This document shows positions 14,400 through 22,394 of a stretch of 35,073 nucleotides of DNA, in pieces. Position 1 is the first letter of the stretch. Each line of letters starts with the position of its first letter. The DNA comes from Streptosporangiaceae bacterium (GTDB taxonomy: Bacteria > Actinomycetota > Actinomycetes > Streptosporangiales > Streptosporangiaceae), in assembly GCA_019245115.1 (NCBI GenBank), contig JAFARZ010000420.1, positions 1 to 35,073 of the forward strand, read 5' to 3'. The notes under the pieces were generated by a model, which made no database searches, had not been told where the DNA came from, and saw nothing but the letters and a program-made list of their open reading frames with translations. The position numbers and the translations under genes were made by a program.

Positions 14400-16712
14400 T
14401 TAACGACCCAGCCGGTTGGCGATCTGGACCCGCGAGGTGACTCCGAGCCTGGCGAAGATGTGCTCAACGTGCGCGTCGACGGTCCGCTTGGAGATGATCA
14501 GCCGCTCCGCGATCTGCCGGTTGGACAGTCCCTCCACCACCAGCCCGGCGATCTGGAGCTGCCGGGCGGTGAGCGTGCCGCCCCCTGGTCGGTCGGCATC
14601 GGCGGTGGCGAGAGCGACGATGTCGCTCAGCGGATGCCGCGCGGCCGCTTGCCGCAGCGTCGCGTACCGCTGCTCCCCCAGCGCTTCCCGCGCCGACTTG
14701 ACCGTACGCTCGTGGAGTTCCTCCAGGATGGCGTTGCCGCCGAGCCGCCGCCCGGCCCGCTCCCACAGCGGGTCCGCCGCGCCCAGCACCCAGACGGCGC
14801 GCTCATAGCGCTGTTGCGCGACCGCGAGCAAGGCCAGCATCTCAAAACAGTAGGCGATCCCGACCGTGTCACCGAGGTCGTTCTTCATTTGCAAGGCTTT
14901 AGCGGCCGCGGCGAAGCTCGCCTCGTGCTCGCCGCGCAGGAACAGCGCCAGGCCGCTGATGACCAGCAGGTAGCCACGGGCCCAGCGTTCACCTTCTTGA
15001 CGCGGGGGGAGCCCTCCCCCCGCACCCCCGAGGCGTAGCCGGTCCAGTCCCCATGAGCACCGCTCAACGGCCTTGTCCAGGTCGCCGCTCAGCATGTGCA
15101 GGTAGGCCATGTGGATGTCAAGGGACACCAGGCCGCTGAAATCGTCGAGCGCACTCAGGCGCCGCTCCGCCTCCACGCCCATCGCTTCCGCTTCGGCATG
15201 GCACCCGGCGAAGGCGAACGCGAGGCACAGATACGCGCAGCCCAGCGCGCAGGCCAACGGCTCATCGTGCTGCTGGGCCATCGGGACGCACTGTTCCAGA
15301 TCGGCGATCGCCTCGGCCACCTCTCCCTGCAACGTGGCCAGGGTGCCGCGGGTCATCAGCAGCCACGCCCGCTCCGCGGACGGCCCGGGAAAGTGCTCGA
15401 GGACCCTGCTCACCCAGTGCCTGCCCTCGCGCAGCAGGCCAGAGATCTCCCAGTACGCCCGCAGGTGCGCGGCCATCCGCGCCGCCTCGCGTTGCCTTCC
15501 CGGCGCAGCGATCGCGTACTCGATGGCGGCGCGGATGTTGGCATGCTCGCTGCGCATCGCGCGGTACCGGTCGAGCTGGTCATCAGCCTTGGCATGACAG
15601 TCGAAGACATCGGCCATCGCCAGGTAGTAGCCGGTGTGCCGGTCCCGCAGCATGGCCTCGATACCGGAGTCCGCGCCGGCGAGCATCCCGGCGCCGAACT
15701 CGCGGATGGTGTCCAGCAGCCGGTACCGCGCCTGGTCTTTCCCCGCGCGTAGCACGACCGACTTGTCCACCAGACCGATCAGCGCCGGCAGGACCTCCTG
15801 CCGGGCCAGGTCGCCGCCCGCGCAGACCTCCTCGGCCGCGGCCAGATCGAAGGAGCCGGCGAATACCGACAGCCGCGCCCACAGTAGCTGCTCGGCCGGC
15901 CGGCACAGCTCATAGCTCCACATCGTCGCGGCGTGCAGTGTCTGATGGTGCGGCAGCACGCTGCTCCGGTTCCCGGACAGCAGCCGGAACCGGTCTTCCA
16001 GCCGCCAGACCAGCTGCTCCAGCGGGACCGCGCGCAGTCGCACCGCCGCCAGCTCGATGGCCAGCGGGATGCCGTCCAGACGGCGGCACAGCCGGATCAC
16101 CTCCGCCCGGTTGGCATCGGTTATCGCGAAATCAGGCACGACCGCGCTGGCGCGCTGGGCGAACAACTCGACCGCGTCGCCGTCGCCAGCCTCCCCCGCG
16201 TCCGGCTCCGGCACCGGCAGCGGCGGTATCGCGCAGATGTGCTCGCCGGGGACATCCATCGGCTGCCTGCTGGTGGCCAGCACCGTGACCTCTGGCGCCT
16301 GCCGCAGCAGCAGCTCGGCGAACATCGCGCACGCGTCGACCAGATGCTCGCAGGTATCCATCAGCACGAGCTGCTGCCGGCCGCGCAGGTAGCTGAGCAC
16401 GGCGGTGAGCTGCGAGCCGACCTCGTTCTCCGGCAGCCGGAGGCTGGCCGCGACGACATTGGGCAGCAGCTCCGGATCCCGTAGCCCGGACAGCTCTACC
16501 AGGCAGACGCCATCACGAAACCGGTCGGCGGCGAGGGCGGCCGCGCGTACCGCCACCCTCGTCTTGCCCACACCCCCGGGCCCGGTGACCGTCACCAGCC
16601 TGGCACCCCGCAACAGGGCGGCCAGCTGAGCCAGCTCGCACTGCCGGCCAACGAAGCCGGTGACCTCCGCGGGTAGCTCTCCAGGGCAGCGCCAGATTAA
16701 ACCCCTCACCAT
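14400..16712 (-). CDS. Large LuxR-family regulator with NB-ARC-like ATPase domain
   Basis: This regulator is about 770 residues. It opens with ELPAEVTGFVGRQCELAQL and then Walker A GPGGVGKT (44-51), LVLMDTCEHLVDA (Walker B-like), ATSRQPM and the GIPLAIELAA motif of AfsR/MalT-like STAND ATPases. A helical TPR-like region follows. The C-terminus is a LuxR helix-turn-helix: LTARQLQIAGLVVEGLSNRQIAERLIISKRTVDAHVEHIFARLGV. The start is ATG 16712, just after a GGGGGGCG run; earlier ATG and GTG codons lack one. A Gly/Pro-rich insertion (LGGAGGGLPP) in the helical region comes from a perfect 10-bp hairpin at 15002-15023. Such proteins switch on ligand and ATP binding. Its target is unknown; the adjacent methyltransferase gene is one candidate. 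Confidence 0.9.
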   Translation of the reverse strand: MVRGLIWRCPGELPAEVTGFVGRQCELAQLAALLRGARLVTVTGPGGVGKTRVAVRAAALAADRFRDGVCLVELSGLRDPELLPNVVAASLRLPENEVGSQLTAVLSYLRGRQQLVLMDTCEHLVDACAMFAELLLRQAPEVTVLATSRQPMDVPGEHICAIPPLPVPEPDAGEAGDGDAVELFAQRASAVVPDFAITDANRAEVIRLCRRLDGIPLAIELAAVRLRAVPLEQLVWRLEDRFRLLSGNRSSVLPHHQTLHAATMWSYELCRPAEQLLWARLSVFAGSFDLAAAEEVCAGGDLARQEVLPALIGLVDKSVVLRAGKDQARYRLLDTIREFGAGMLAGADSGIEAMLRDRHTGYYLAMADVFDCHAKADDQLDRYRAMRSEHANIRAAIEYAIAAPGRQREAARMAAHLRAYWEISGLLREGRHWVSRVLEHFPGPSAERAWLLMTRGTLATLQGEVAEAIADLEQCVPMAQQHDEPLACALGCAYLCLAFAFAGCHAEAEAMGVEAERRLSALDDFSGLVSLDIHMAYLHMLSGDLDKAVERCSWGLDRLRLGGAGGGLPPRQEGERWARGYLLVISGLALFLRGEHEASFAAAAKALQMKNDLGDTVGIAYCFEMLALLAVAQQRYERAVWVLGAADPLWERAGRRLGGNAILEELHERTVKSAREALGEQRYATLRQAAARHPLSDIVALATADADRPGGGTLTARQLQIAGLVVEGLSNRQIAERLIISKRTVDAHVEHIFARLGVTSRVQIANRLGR
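15002..15023. repeat. Perfect G/C hairpin inside the LuxR-type gene
   Basis: GCGGGGGGAG and CTCCCCCCGC are perfect complements separated by only two bases. A further C run follows. It encodes the Gly/Pro-rich insertion in the helical domain. Its character resembles the G-run hairpin elements at gene ends, which suggests an in-frame insertion of repeat DNA into a tolerant loop. Confidence 0.6.
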
Positions 16713-16722
16713 CGCCCCCCAT

Positions 16723-16747
16723 GTACGGTAAACCTTGATCACCGTAC
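16723..16747. promoter_or_regulatory. Inverted repeat upstream of LuxR-type gene
   Basis: GTACGGT and ACCGTAC are separated by 11 bases, 11-35 bases upstream of the regulator start codon. This could be an operator, possibly for autoregulation. The same half, as the joined palindrome ACCGTACGGT, also occurs at 34325-34334 in the P450 upstream region. Confidence 0.4.
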
Positions 16748-16754
16748 CACGCAC

Positions 16755-17002
16755 GCTGCGCGATTCTAAGCTCGCTCCTTGCCCGCCGGTTCACCTGGCG
16801 TTGCGACCCGGGGCCAGCGACCAAAGACGGCATCAACGCCTGGATATTCCGTCACATCACCCTACCTTCGGAGCAATTCCAAAATAACGTCGCGACGCTT
16901 CTTGCTGTTATCAGCTGGCGTAGGCCGATAACGGAAGCTACGTTTTCCTGATATATCGGATATGTCGCCTGCGCCGAAACGCGTTGCTCCCCTCGCGAGC
17001 TA
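16755..17002. other. Gene-free stretch upstream of LuxR-type gene
   Basis: The gap between the LuxR-type start and the IclR stop is about 590 bases. This first part is more AT-rich than the genes, with short TATCGGATATGTCG-like runs, and I see no convincing gene in it. Structured element copy B and tandem repeats fill much of the rest. Confidence 0.4.
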
Positions 17003-17116
17003 CGCATATCACCACATAGCGGGCAGGCGGCCCGCCACATTGCGGAAGTTAGGAGCCATCTGGAAGAAAAGGCGCCGGAAACCGGCGCCCCATCTTCCAT
17101 TAGGCCCTTTTCTTCC
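17003..17116. repeat. Structured intergenic element, copy B
   Basis: This is the second copy of the element at 2774-2885, on the same strand. The central hairpin is identical (17071-17089). Here it is enclosed by perfect outer arms TGGAAGA (17061-17067) and TCTTCCA (17093-17099), so the whole fold is longer than in copy A. On the minus strand the hairpin is followed by TTTTC, as in an intrinsic terminator, about 210 bases past the IclR stop. Conservation extends about 60 bases to the left of the hairpin, more than a terminator alone would need. Confidence 0.6.
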
Positions 17117-17235
17117 ACAGTGCCCCGCGCAACAACGCGAAAATGTTCATCGTTATGGCTGCTATGACAGCCGCAACGCCGGACATTCCAGCATCCGCTT
17201 TCCCCAAATCCCGAAATGTCGGATATGGGCGGCGC

Positions 17236-17317
17236 GTTAGCGGACGGGGGATAGCCGGTTAGCGGACGGAGCGGCGGGGGTGGCGGGTTAGCGGACGGGG
17301 GGGTTAGCGGACGGGGG
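17236..17317. repeat. Four copies of GTTAGCGGACGG at the end of the IclR gene
   Basis: Copies begin at 17236, 17258, 17287 and 17303, each GTTAGCGGACGG followed by G-rich bases. The last copy overlaps the IclR gene: its TTA is the TAA stop on the minus strand, and the final codons Pro-Val-Arg are repeat sequence. This looks like repeat expansion at a gene end. Confidence 0.8.
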
Positions 17318-18089
17318 CGGGGGCGCCTAGGCGGGTGCTGATTACGCGGGCTGTGGCGCGGACCGCCGCGGCCGCGGCGGCGAGGGCGGCCGGGTCGCGG
17401 AGCCGGGAGGCCGGGCCGGAGATACTGATGCTGGCGACGACCGGTCCTTCCCGGCCGAAGACCGGCGCCGCGACGCAGCACAGGTGCGGTTCGAGCTCCT
17501 CGAAGTCTTCGGCGTAACCCCGGGCGCGTACCAGTTCCAGGTGCTTTCGCAACTCGTCCGTGCTGGTGATCGTGGCCGGCGTCCTGGCCTCCAGATCTAC
17601 CCCCGGATAGCGGGCCGCGAACTCGTCGGCGCTCAGTTCGGCGAGCAGCGCCTTCCCGATCGAGCTGCAGTGCGCCGGCGACCTTTTACCCACCCACGAG
17701 TGCATGCGGACCGTCTGCCAGCCGTCGACGACGTCGATCGTGACCGCTTCGGTGCCCTCCAGGATGCCGAGGTGGGTGGTCTCCCCCAGCTGCGACACGA
17801 GATCCCGCAGCGGCCCGGCGGCCACGCGGCGCAGGTCGGCGTCGGCGGCGGCGATCTCGCCCAGCGTGGCCAGCTTCGGGGCCAGGCGGTACCGTCCCGG
17901 TTCACCCGCCGCCTGAAGGTAGCCGGCGCTGGCGAGGGTCGAGGCGAGCCGGGACGCGGTCGACCGGTGCACGCCGAGGTTCCTGGCGATGTCCGCGACG
18001 GCGACCACGGTCCGGTCCCGCTCGAAGAGGTCCAGGACGGCGAGCCCGTGCAGCAGCGCCCCGACCTTCCCGTCCCGCGCCTCCTCCAT
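17304..18089 (-). CDS. IclR-family transcriptional regulator
   Basis: This 261-residue regulator has an N-terminal winged helix (ALLHGLAVLDLFERDRTVVAVADIARNLGVHRSTASRLASTLASAGYLQAAGEPGRYRLAPKLA, quoted by its extent at residues ~10-75) and an IclR effector domain containing ETTHLGILEG, HCSSIGKALLAEL, ARGYAEDFEELEPHLCCVAAPVF and VVASISISGPASRL. I use ATG 18089, 23 bases after the tcuB-like stop; upstream residues in this frame read across tcuB. It is the last gene of a six-gene operon starting at 24178 and most likely controls it and the divergent operon by sensing the carboxylate substrate. The palindrome TTGCGCTATGCGCAA at 24201 is the obvious candidate site. Confidence 0.9.
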   Translation of the reverse strand: MEEARDGKVGALLHGLAVLDLFERDRTVVAVADIARNLGVHRSTASRLASTLASAGYLQAAGEPGRYRLAPKLATLGEIAAADADLRRVAAGPLRDLVSQLGETTHLGILEGTEAVTIDVVDGWQTVRMHSWVGKRSPAHCSSIGKALLAELSADEFAARYPGVDLEARTPATITSTDELRKHLELVRARGYAEDFEELEPHLCCVAAPVFGREGPVVASISISGPASRLRDPAALAAAAAAVRATARVISTRLGAPAPVR

Positions 18090-18112
18090 GATCACAGCAT
18101 AGGTGCCCAGCT

Positions 18113-19222
18113 CTAACCCCCGACTTCGGAAGCACTGTCCCGCACCAGCGCCAGGAACCGGTAGATGACGTGCACGAACCTGGTGTAGGGGGCGATCGCG
18201 AAACAGGCGACGACCGCGCACAGATGGATCACCAGAACGGGAGCGAAGGCCGCGGTGTCACGGAGCACGAGAGTCAGCAGGCCAGACACCGACAGCACCA
18301 GCAGCCCCAGCAGGAGAGCATAGTCACGGGAGGTGATACCACCGTCCGTTCGGTGTGAATAGAAGATGTTCTTGAGCAGGAGCAGTCCCCCGCAGCCGGC
18401 GACCAGGCCGGCGCCGCCGAGTATGCCGAGCAGCACCGGCGCGGACAGCAGCGGGTACGGCGGCGGGTCGCCGAGGAAGTCCTGGCTGATGGCGGCGGTC
18501 ACGGTGGACGCGGTGCACAACAGGAACCCGCCGGCGACAAGGTGATGCAGCCTGCGGCGCCATGGGGAGGGGTCGTCGCCGGGATAGGCGCAGTCCGCGC
18601 CGCCGCCGCGCAGGTTCCGCAGCGTCACCGCGGCGGCCGTCGCCGCCGCCAGCCCGGCCAGCGTGAACCCGCCGCCGGTATCGCGCCAGTACCTGAAGGC
18701 CCCCCAGCAGGTGATGGCGATGCCCCACGCGATGGCCAGGCCGGCCGCGGACACCAGCGCGGGATAGCCGATGATCCGGTACGGCGATCCCGGGACCCGG
18801 GACGGCGCGGCGAACGCGAACGCGCAGACGGCCAGCACCGCGAGCGCGGCCAGCGCGGCCAGCGCCATCGTGGCCGACCGCCCCCGCGACAGGCCCAGAC
18901 GCGACAGGCCCAGACGCGACAGGCCGGGCAGACGGGGCAGACGGGGCAGGTACCGGTCGTAGGTGTCCCGCCGCACCGCGGAGAACACCGCGGGCGGGTC
19001 GATGGCGAAATCGTGCGGCGGCGCGTACATGCAGGCGGTGTAGCAGTCCCGGCAGTCGTGACACAGGTTCGCGAGGTGAATGATGTCGCCTTCGGTGAGC
19101 GAGCGGCGCAGTTCCAGCGCCGGGAACACCGCGCAGTAGCCTTCGCAGTAACGGCAGGCGTTGCAGATGACAAGCTGGCGTTCGGCCTCCGCGAACAAGC
19201 CGGTCAGCGGGGTCTCAGTCAC
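18113..19222 (-). CDS. tcuB: TcuB-like iron-sulfur membrane protein (electron acceptor of TcuA)
   Basis: This 369-residue protein resembles TcuB/CitB of tricarballylate use. The N-terminus has two [4Fe-4S] motifs: C20-x2-C23-x2-C26-x3-C30 and C54-x2-C57-x2-C60-x3-C64. The rest is about six membrane segments, some with His residues suited to haem or quinone contact. In the known system it reoxidises the reduced FAD of TcuA and passes electrons to the membrane. GTG 19222 overlaps the tcuA stop by eight bases. A 15-bp tandem repeat (18886-18930) encodes RLGLSRLGLSRG in the loop between the iron-sulfur domain and the first membrane segment, probably a tolerated expansion. Confidence 0.88.
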   Translation of the reverse strand: MTETPLTGLFAEAERQLVICNACRYCEGYCAVFPALELRRSLTEGDIIHLANLCHDCRDCYTACMYAPPHDFAIDPPAVFSAVRRDTYDRYLPRLPRLPGLSRLGLSRLGLSRGRSATMALAALAALAVLAVCAFAFAAPSRVPGSPYRIIGYPALVSAAGLAIAWGIAITCWGAFRYWRDTGGGFTLAGLAAATAAAVTLRNLRGGGADCAYPGDDPSPWRRRLHHLVAGGFLLCTASTVTAAISQDFLGDPPPYPLLSAPVLLGILGGAGLVAGCGGLLLLKNIFYSHRTDGGITSRDYALLLGLLVLSVSGLLTLVLRDTAAFAPVLVIHLCAVVACFAIAPYTRFVHVIYRFLALVRDSASEVGG

Positions 19223-20558
19223 AGGCAGCCGCCGCCTCGCCGGCGATCCGGCCCCACACGTGGCCGATCGTCACCCCGAACCCCGCTAGATACCCAGATG
19301 ACAGGATATTTCCGGACATAATCTCCCCGGCCGCGAAGACATTACGGAACGCCCCCTCCGCCCGCAGCACCCGCGCCGACTCGTCCACCCGGACCCCCAG
19401 ATAGGTAAAGGTGATCCCAGGCCGCATCGCGACGCCGAAGTACGGTGGTGTATCCAGCGGCAGCGCCCAGTGACTCTTCGGCGGGTCGAGGCCGGCCGTC
19501 GAGCAGTCATCCAGTCGCGAGGGGTCGAACGTGCCCGGCCGCACCGCCGCGTTGTACGCGGAGACCGTCGCGGACACCGCCGGAGGATCCAGCCCCAGCA
19601 GCCCCGCCAGCGACCGCACGTCGCCGGCCATCGCCGGGCGGAACATCGGCGGCAGGAAGCACTCGCTGACCTTCGTGTCCCATAGCGAGTAGGCGATCTG
19701 GCCGGGCTGGCCGGCGACGTTCCGCCCCCAGATGGCATACCGCTTCGGCCACAGGTCCTCGCCCTCGTCGTAGAACCGCTGACCGGCCGAGTTCAGCACG
19801 ACCGAGAACGGGATCGAGTCGAGCCTGGTGGCGATGCCGCCGTCGAAGCGCGGCGCGCGCGCGTCTATGGCCACCGAGTGGAAGCCGCGTTCGGCGCCGG
19901 CCGAGGCCGCGCCGTGCGCGAACAGCACGGCGAGCACCTGCCCGTCGTTCTCCCGGCAGCCACGGACGAGGAAGTTGTCCGCCGCGTTTCCCCAGTACTT
20001 GCGCAGCCAGTCAAGGTTGGCCTCGAAGCCGCCGCTGGCACACACCATGGCCCGCGCGCCGATCCGTGACCCGTCGGCCAGCACCACACCGGTGCAGCGC
20101 TCCCCATCGAACCGCAGGTCCGTCACGCACGCCTCGTAACGGACCTCGACGCCCATGGCGGAAGCGGTCCGGTGATAGGTGTTCACCAGCGCCTTGCCGC
20201 CGCCGAGGAAGAACCGGTTGGTGCGCCCGAGATGGAGCGTCCCGGCCAGCGCCGGCTGCCAGCGGACGCCATGCGAAGTCATCCAGGGCGGCACCCCGGC
20301 CGACCGCTCCACGGTGAGACGAGCGAGCGGCCCGGGCGGCCCGACGCCCCGCAGATCCTCCCACAACTCGTCCGCCGGGTACTCGGCCGACGCGCACCGG
20401 GCGTTGCGGGTGTGCCGGGTGTTGCCGCCGCGCATGACGCGGGCCGCGCGTTCCAGCAGCAGGACACGCGGAACGCGGTGCCTGGCCGCGATGGCCGCGA
20501 CCAGGCCCGCGTTCCCCCCACCGATCACGACGACGTCCCATGGACCCACGGAACTCAA
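19215..20558 (-). CDS. tcuA: TcuA-like FAD-dependent carboxylate dehydrogenase
   Basis: This 447-residue flavoprotein belongs to the fumarate reductase/TcuA group. The FAD-binding strand is DVVVIGGGNAGLVAA, followed by VLLLERA and GGNTRHTRNAR. MVCASGGFEAN and the C-terminal FAGEIMSGNILSSGYLAGFGVTIG complete the family pattern. TcuA oxidises tricarballylate to cis-aconitate, using FAD and TcuB. The real substrate here may be another carboxylate. I choose TTG 20558, which overlaps the symporter stop as TTGA and has GAGGAGG about 10 bases upstream. GTG 20549 is the alternative. The longer frame upstream is a shadow of the symporter gene. It overlaps tcuB, as expected for a coupled pair. Confidence 0.87.
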   Translation of the reverse strand: MSSVGPWDVVVIGGGNAGLVAAIAARHRVPRVLLLERAARVMRGGNTRHTRNARCASAEYPADELWEDLRGVGPPGPLARLTVERSAGVPPWMTSHGVRWQPALAGTLHLGRTNRFFLGGGKALVNTYHRTASAMGVEVRYEACVTDLRFDGERCTGVVLADGSRIGARAMVCASGGFEANLDWLRKYWGNAADNFLVRGCRENDGQVLAVLFAHGAASAGAERGFHSVAIDARAPRFDGGIATRLDSIPFSVVLNSAGQRFYDEGEDLWPKRYAIWGRNVAGQPGQIAYSLWDTKVSECFLPPMFRPAMAGDVRSLAGLLGLDPPAVSATVSAYNAAVRPGTFDPSRLDDCSTAGLDPPKSHWALPLDTPPYFGVAMRPGITFTYLGVRVDESARVLRAEGAFRNVFAAGEIMSGNILSSGYLAGFGVTIGHVWGRIAGEAAAACD

Positions 20559-22159
20559 GCGAGCGCGACCTCCTCGGGAGGTGGAGCGGGCTCCATGACA
20601 TCGTGCTCGTCGGTGAAGTAGTCGGCGGGCGCGGTCGCGTCCACGCCGTCCGGCGCCCGCAGCGCCTTGGCGATCAGCGTGACCACCACGACCACCGCCA
20701 GGTTGACGACGACGCCCACGAAGCCCGTGTACAGCGCCACCTTGGTGTTCCAGCCAAGGTGGGACAGGGCGAACGCCGAGCCGCCCCAGTGCGCCTGCCC
20801 GGCCGCCGGGTTGGACGTGACGTACAGCATCCACACGCTGGTCACCATGCCGGCCAGCCACCCGGCGATCAGCCCGGCCCGGTGCATCCACTGCGTGTAG
20901 AGCCCGATGAACACCGCCGGCAGCGTCTGGAGGATGATAACGCCGCCGATGAGCTGGAGGTTGATGGAGAACTGCGGCTGAAGGAACAGGATGAACAGCA
21001 GCGCGCCCACCTTCACCACCAGCGAGGCGATCTTGGACACCGTTGTCTGCTCGCGATCGTCAGCGTCCCGCCGCAGGTACTCCTTGTATATGTTGCGCGT
21101 GAACAGGTTGGCCGCGGCGATCGACATCATCGCGGACGGCACCAGCGCGCCGATGACGATCGTCGCGAAGGCGATCCCGGCGAACCAGTGCGGGACGACG
21201 TTCTCGAACAGCAGCGGGATGATCGTGTTCGTGTTGGCCTTGCCGCCGGAGACCAGCGGCTTGATGTGCGCCGCCAGCGCCACCAGTCCGAGCAGCGCGA
21301 TAAGCGCGAGCACGATGCTGTACAGCGGCAGCCAGGCGATCGAGCGCTTGACCGTGTCCCGTGACCGGTTGGTGAGCACGCCCGTGACCGCGTGCGGGTA
21401 CAGGAAGATCGCCGCCGCCGACCCCAGCGCCAGCGTCGCGTAGGTGATCTGGTTGTACGAAGTCAGCAGGTTGGCCGTGTGCGGCGGAGTGGCCGCGAAG
21501 TGAGCGTGCGCCGTGGCGAAGATGTGTCCCCACCCGCCGATCTTCGCGGGGATGTAGAAGATCGCGACCAGGATCACCGCATACATCAGGAAGTCCTTGA
21601 CGAACGCGATCAGCGCGGGCGCCCGGACTCCGGACCGGTAGGTGAACGCGGCGAGCACCGCGAACGCGATGACCAGCGGCCAGTGGCCTTTCAGGCCGAT
21701 GACGGTGAGCGTCGCCTGGATCCCGACCAGGTTCAGCGCGATGTACGGCATCGTGGCCACCACGCCGGTGAGCGCGACCACCAGCGCCAGCGTCGGCGAG
21801 CCGAACCGGCCGCGCACGTAGTCGGCCGGCGTCACGTACCCGTGGGTCCGGCACACCGACCACAGCCGGATCATGAGCAGGAACACCAGCGGATACTCGA
21901 TCGCGGTGTACGGGATGGCGAAGAATCCCAGCGCGCCGGTGCCGTACAGCAGAGCGGGCACCGCGACGAACGTGTAGGCGGTGTACAGGTCGCCGCCGAG
22001 CATGAACCAGCCGAGCCAGCCCCCGAACTTACGGCCCGCCAGCGACCATTCGTCCAGCGAATGCAGATGGGGCGGCCGCCGCCAGTTCGCCGCGATGAAT
22101 CCCATGCCGGCCACGCCGGTGAACAAGACGATCGTGATCCACAGTTCTGTCACGTGCAT
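20555..22159 (-). CDS. Solute:sodium symporter family carboxylate transporter
   Basis: This 534-residue membrane protein of the SSS family has about 13 hydrophobic segments. Family marks are SLDEWSLAGRKFGGWLGWFMLGGDLYTAYTF near the N-terminus (SSS core helix), YVTPADYVRGRFGSPTLAL, and GALVPSAMMSIAAANLFTRNIYKEY (residues that line the Na+ sites). Together with the adjacent DUF3311 protein it resembles MctP/MctC-type monocarboxylate uptake systems. It starts at ATG 22159, five bases past the DUF3311 stop, with GGGAAGAGAG upstream. It is the only transporter in the module and so most likely imports its substrate. Confidence 0.9.
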   Translation of the reverse strand: MHVTELWITIVLFTGVAGMGFIAANWRRPPHLHSLDEWSLAGRKFGGWLGWFMLGGDLYTAYTFVAVPALLYGTGALGFFAIPYTAIEYPLVFLLMIRLWSVCRTHGYVTPADYVRGRFGSPTLALVVALTGVVATMPYIALNLVGIQATLTVIGLKGHWPLVIAFAVLAAFTYRSGVRAPALIAFVKDFLMYAVILVAIFYIPAKIGGWGHIFATAHAHFAATPPHTANLLTSYNQITYATLALGSAAAIFLYPHAVTGVLTNRSRDTVKRSIAWLPLYSIVLALIALLGLVALAAHIKPLVSGGKANTNTIIPLLFENVVPHWFAGIAFATIVIGALVPSAMMSIAAANLFTRNIYKEYLRRDADDREQTTVSKIASLVVKVGALLFILFLQPQFSINLQLIGGVIILQTLPAVFIGLYTQWMHRAGLIAGWLAGMVTSVWMLYVTSNPAAGQAHWGGSAFALSHLGWNTKVALYTGFVGVVVNLAVVVVVTLIAKALRAPDGVDATAPADYFTDEHDVMEPAPPPEEVALA

Positions 22160-22163
22160 GGCG

Positions 22164-22394
22164 TCACGCTCTCTTCCCGCGGGTCAGGTAGAACACCGCG
22201 ACGCTGCACGCCACCGCCAGCGGCGCGAACAGCATCTGGAACCAGAAGAAGAACGGCCAGCCGAACAACGCCGGCGTCTGCCTGTTGTAGATGAACGTGA
22301 GAAGGGGCAGGACGATCGGGGCCAGCAGCACGTAGTTCCACGGGCTGCGATCGGTTCGGACCGGGTTTCGGGCATCAGGGCTGGGCTGGCTCAT
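22164..22394 (-). CDS. DUF3311 small membrane protein, partner of SSS symporter
   Basis: This 76-residue protein has two membrane segments: WNYVLLAPIVLPLLTFIYN and a second built around FFFWFQMLFAPLAVACSVAVF. This is the DUF3311 pattern, which is almost always encoded just upstream of an SSS-family transporter. Start ATG 22394 overlaps the ThDP enzyme stop as ATGA and has AAGGAGT five bases upstream. It is probably an accessory subunit of the symporter. Its biochemical role is not established. Confidence 0.88.
   Translation of the reverse strand: MSQPSPDARNPVRTDRSPWNYVLLAPIVLPLLTFIYNRQTPALFGWPFFFWFQMLFAPLAVACSVAVFYLTRGKRA

Noticed and set aside
16852..17481. A 209-codon minus-strand frame across the LuxR-IclR gap
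   Set aside because: It is Pro/Arg-rich, crosses tandem repeats and the hairpin element, overlaps the IclR gene in another frame and shows no motif.
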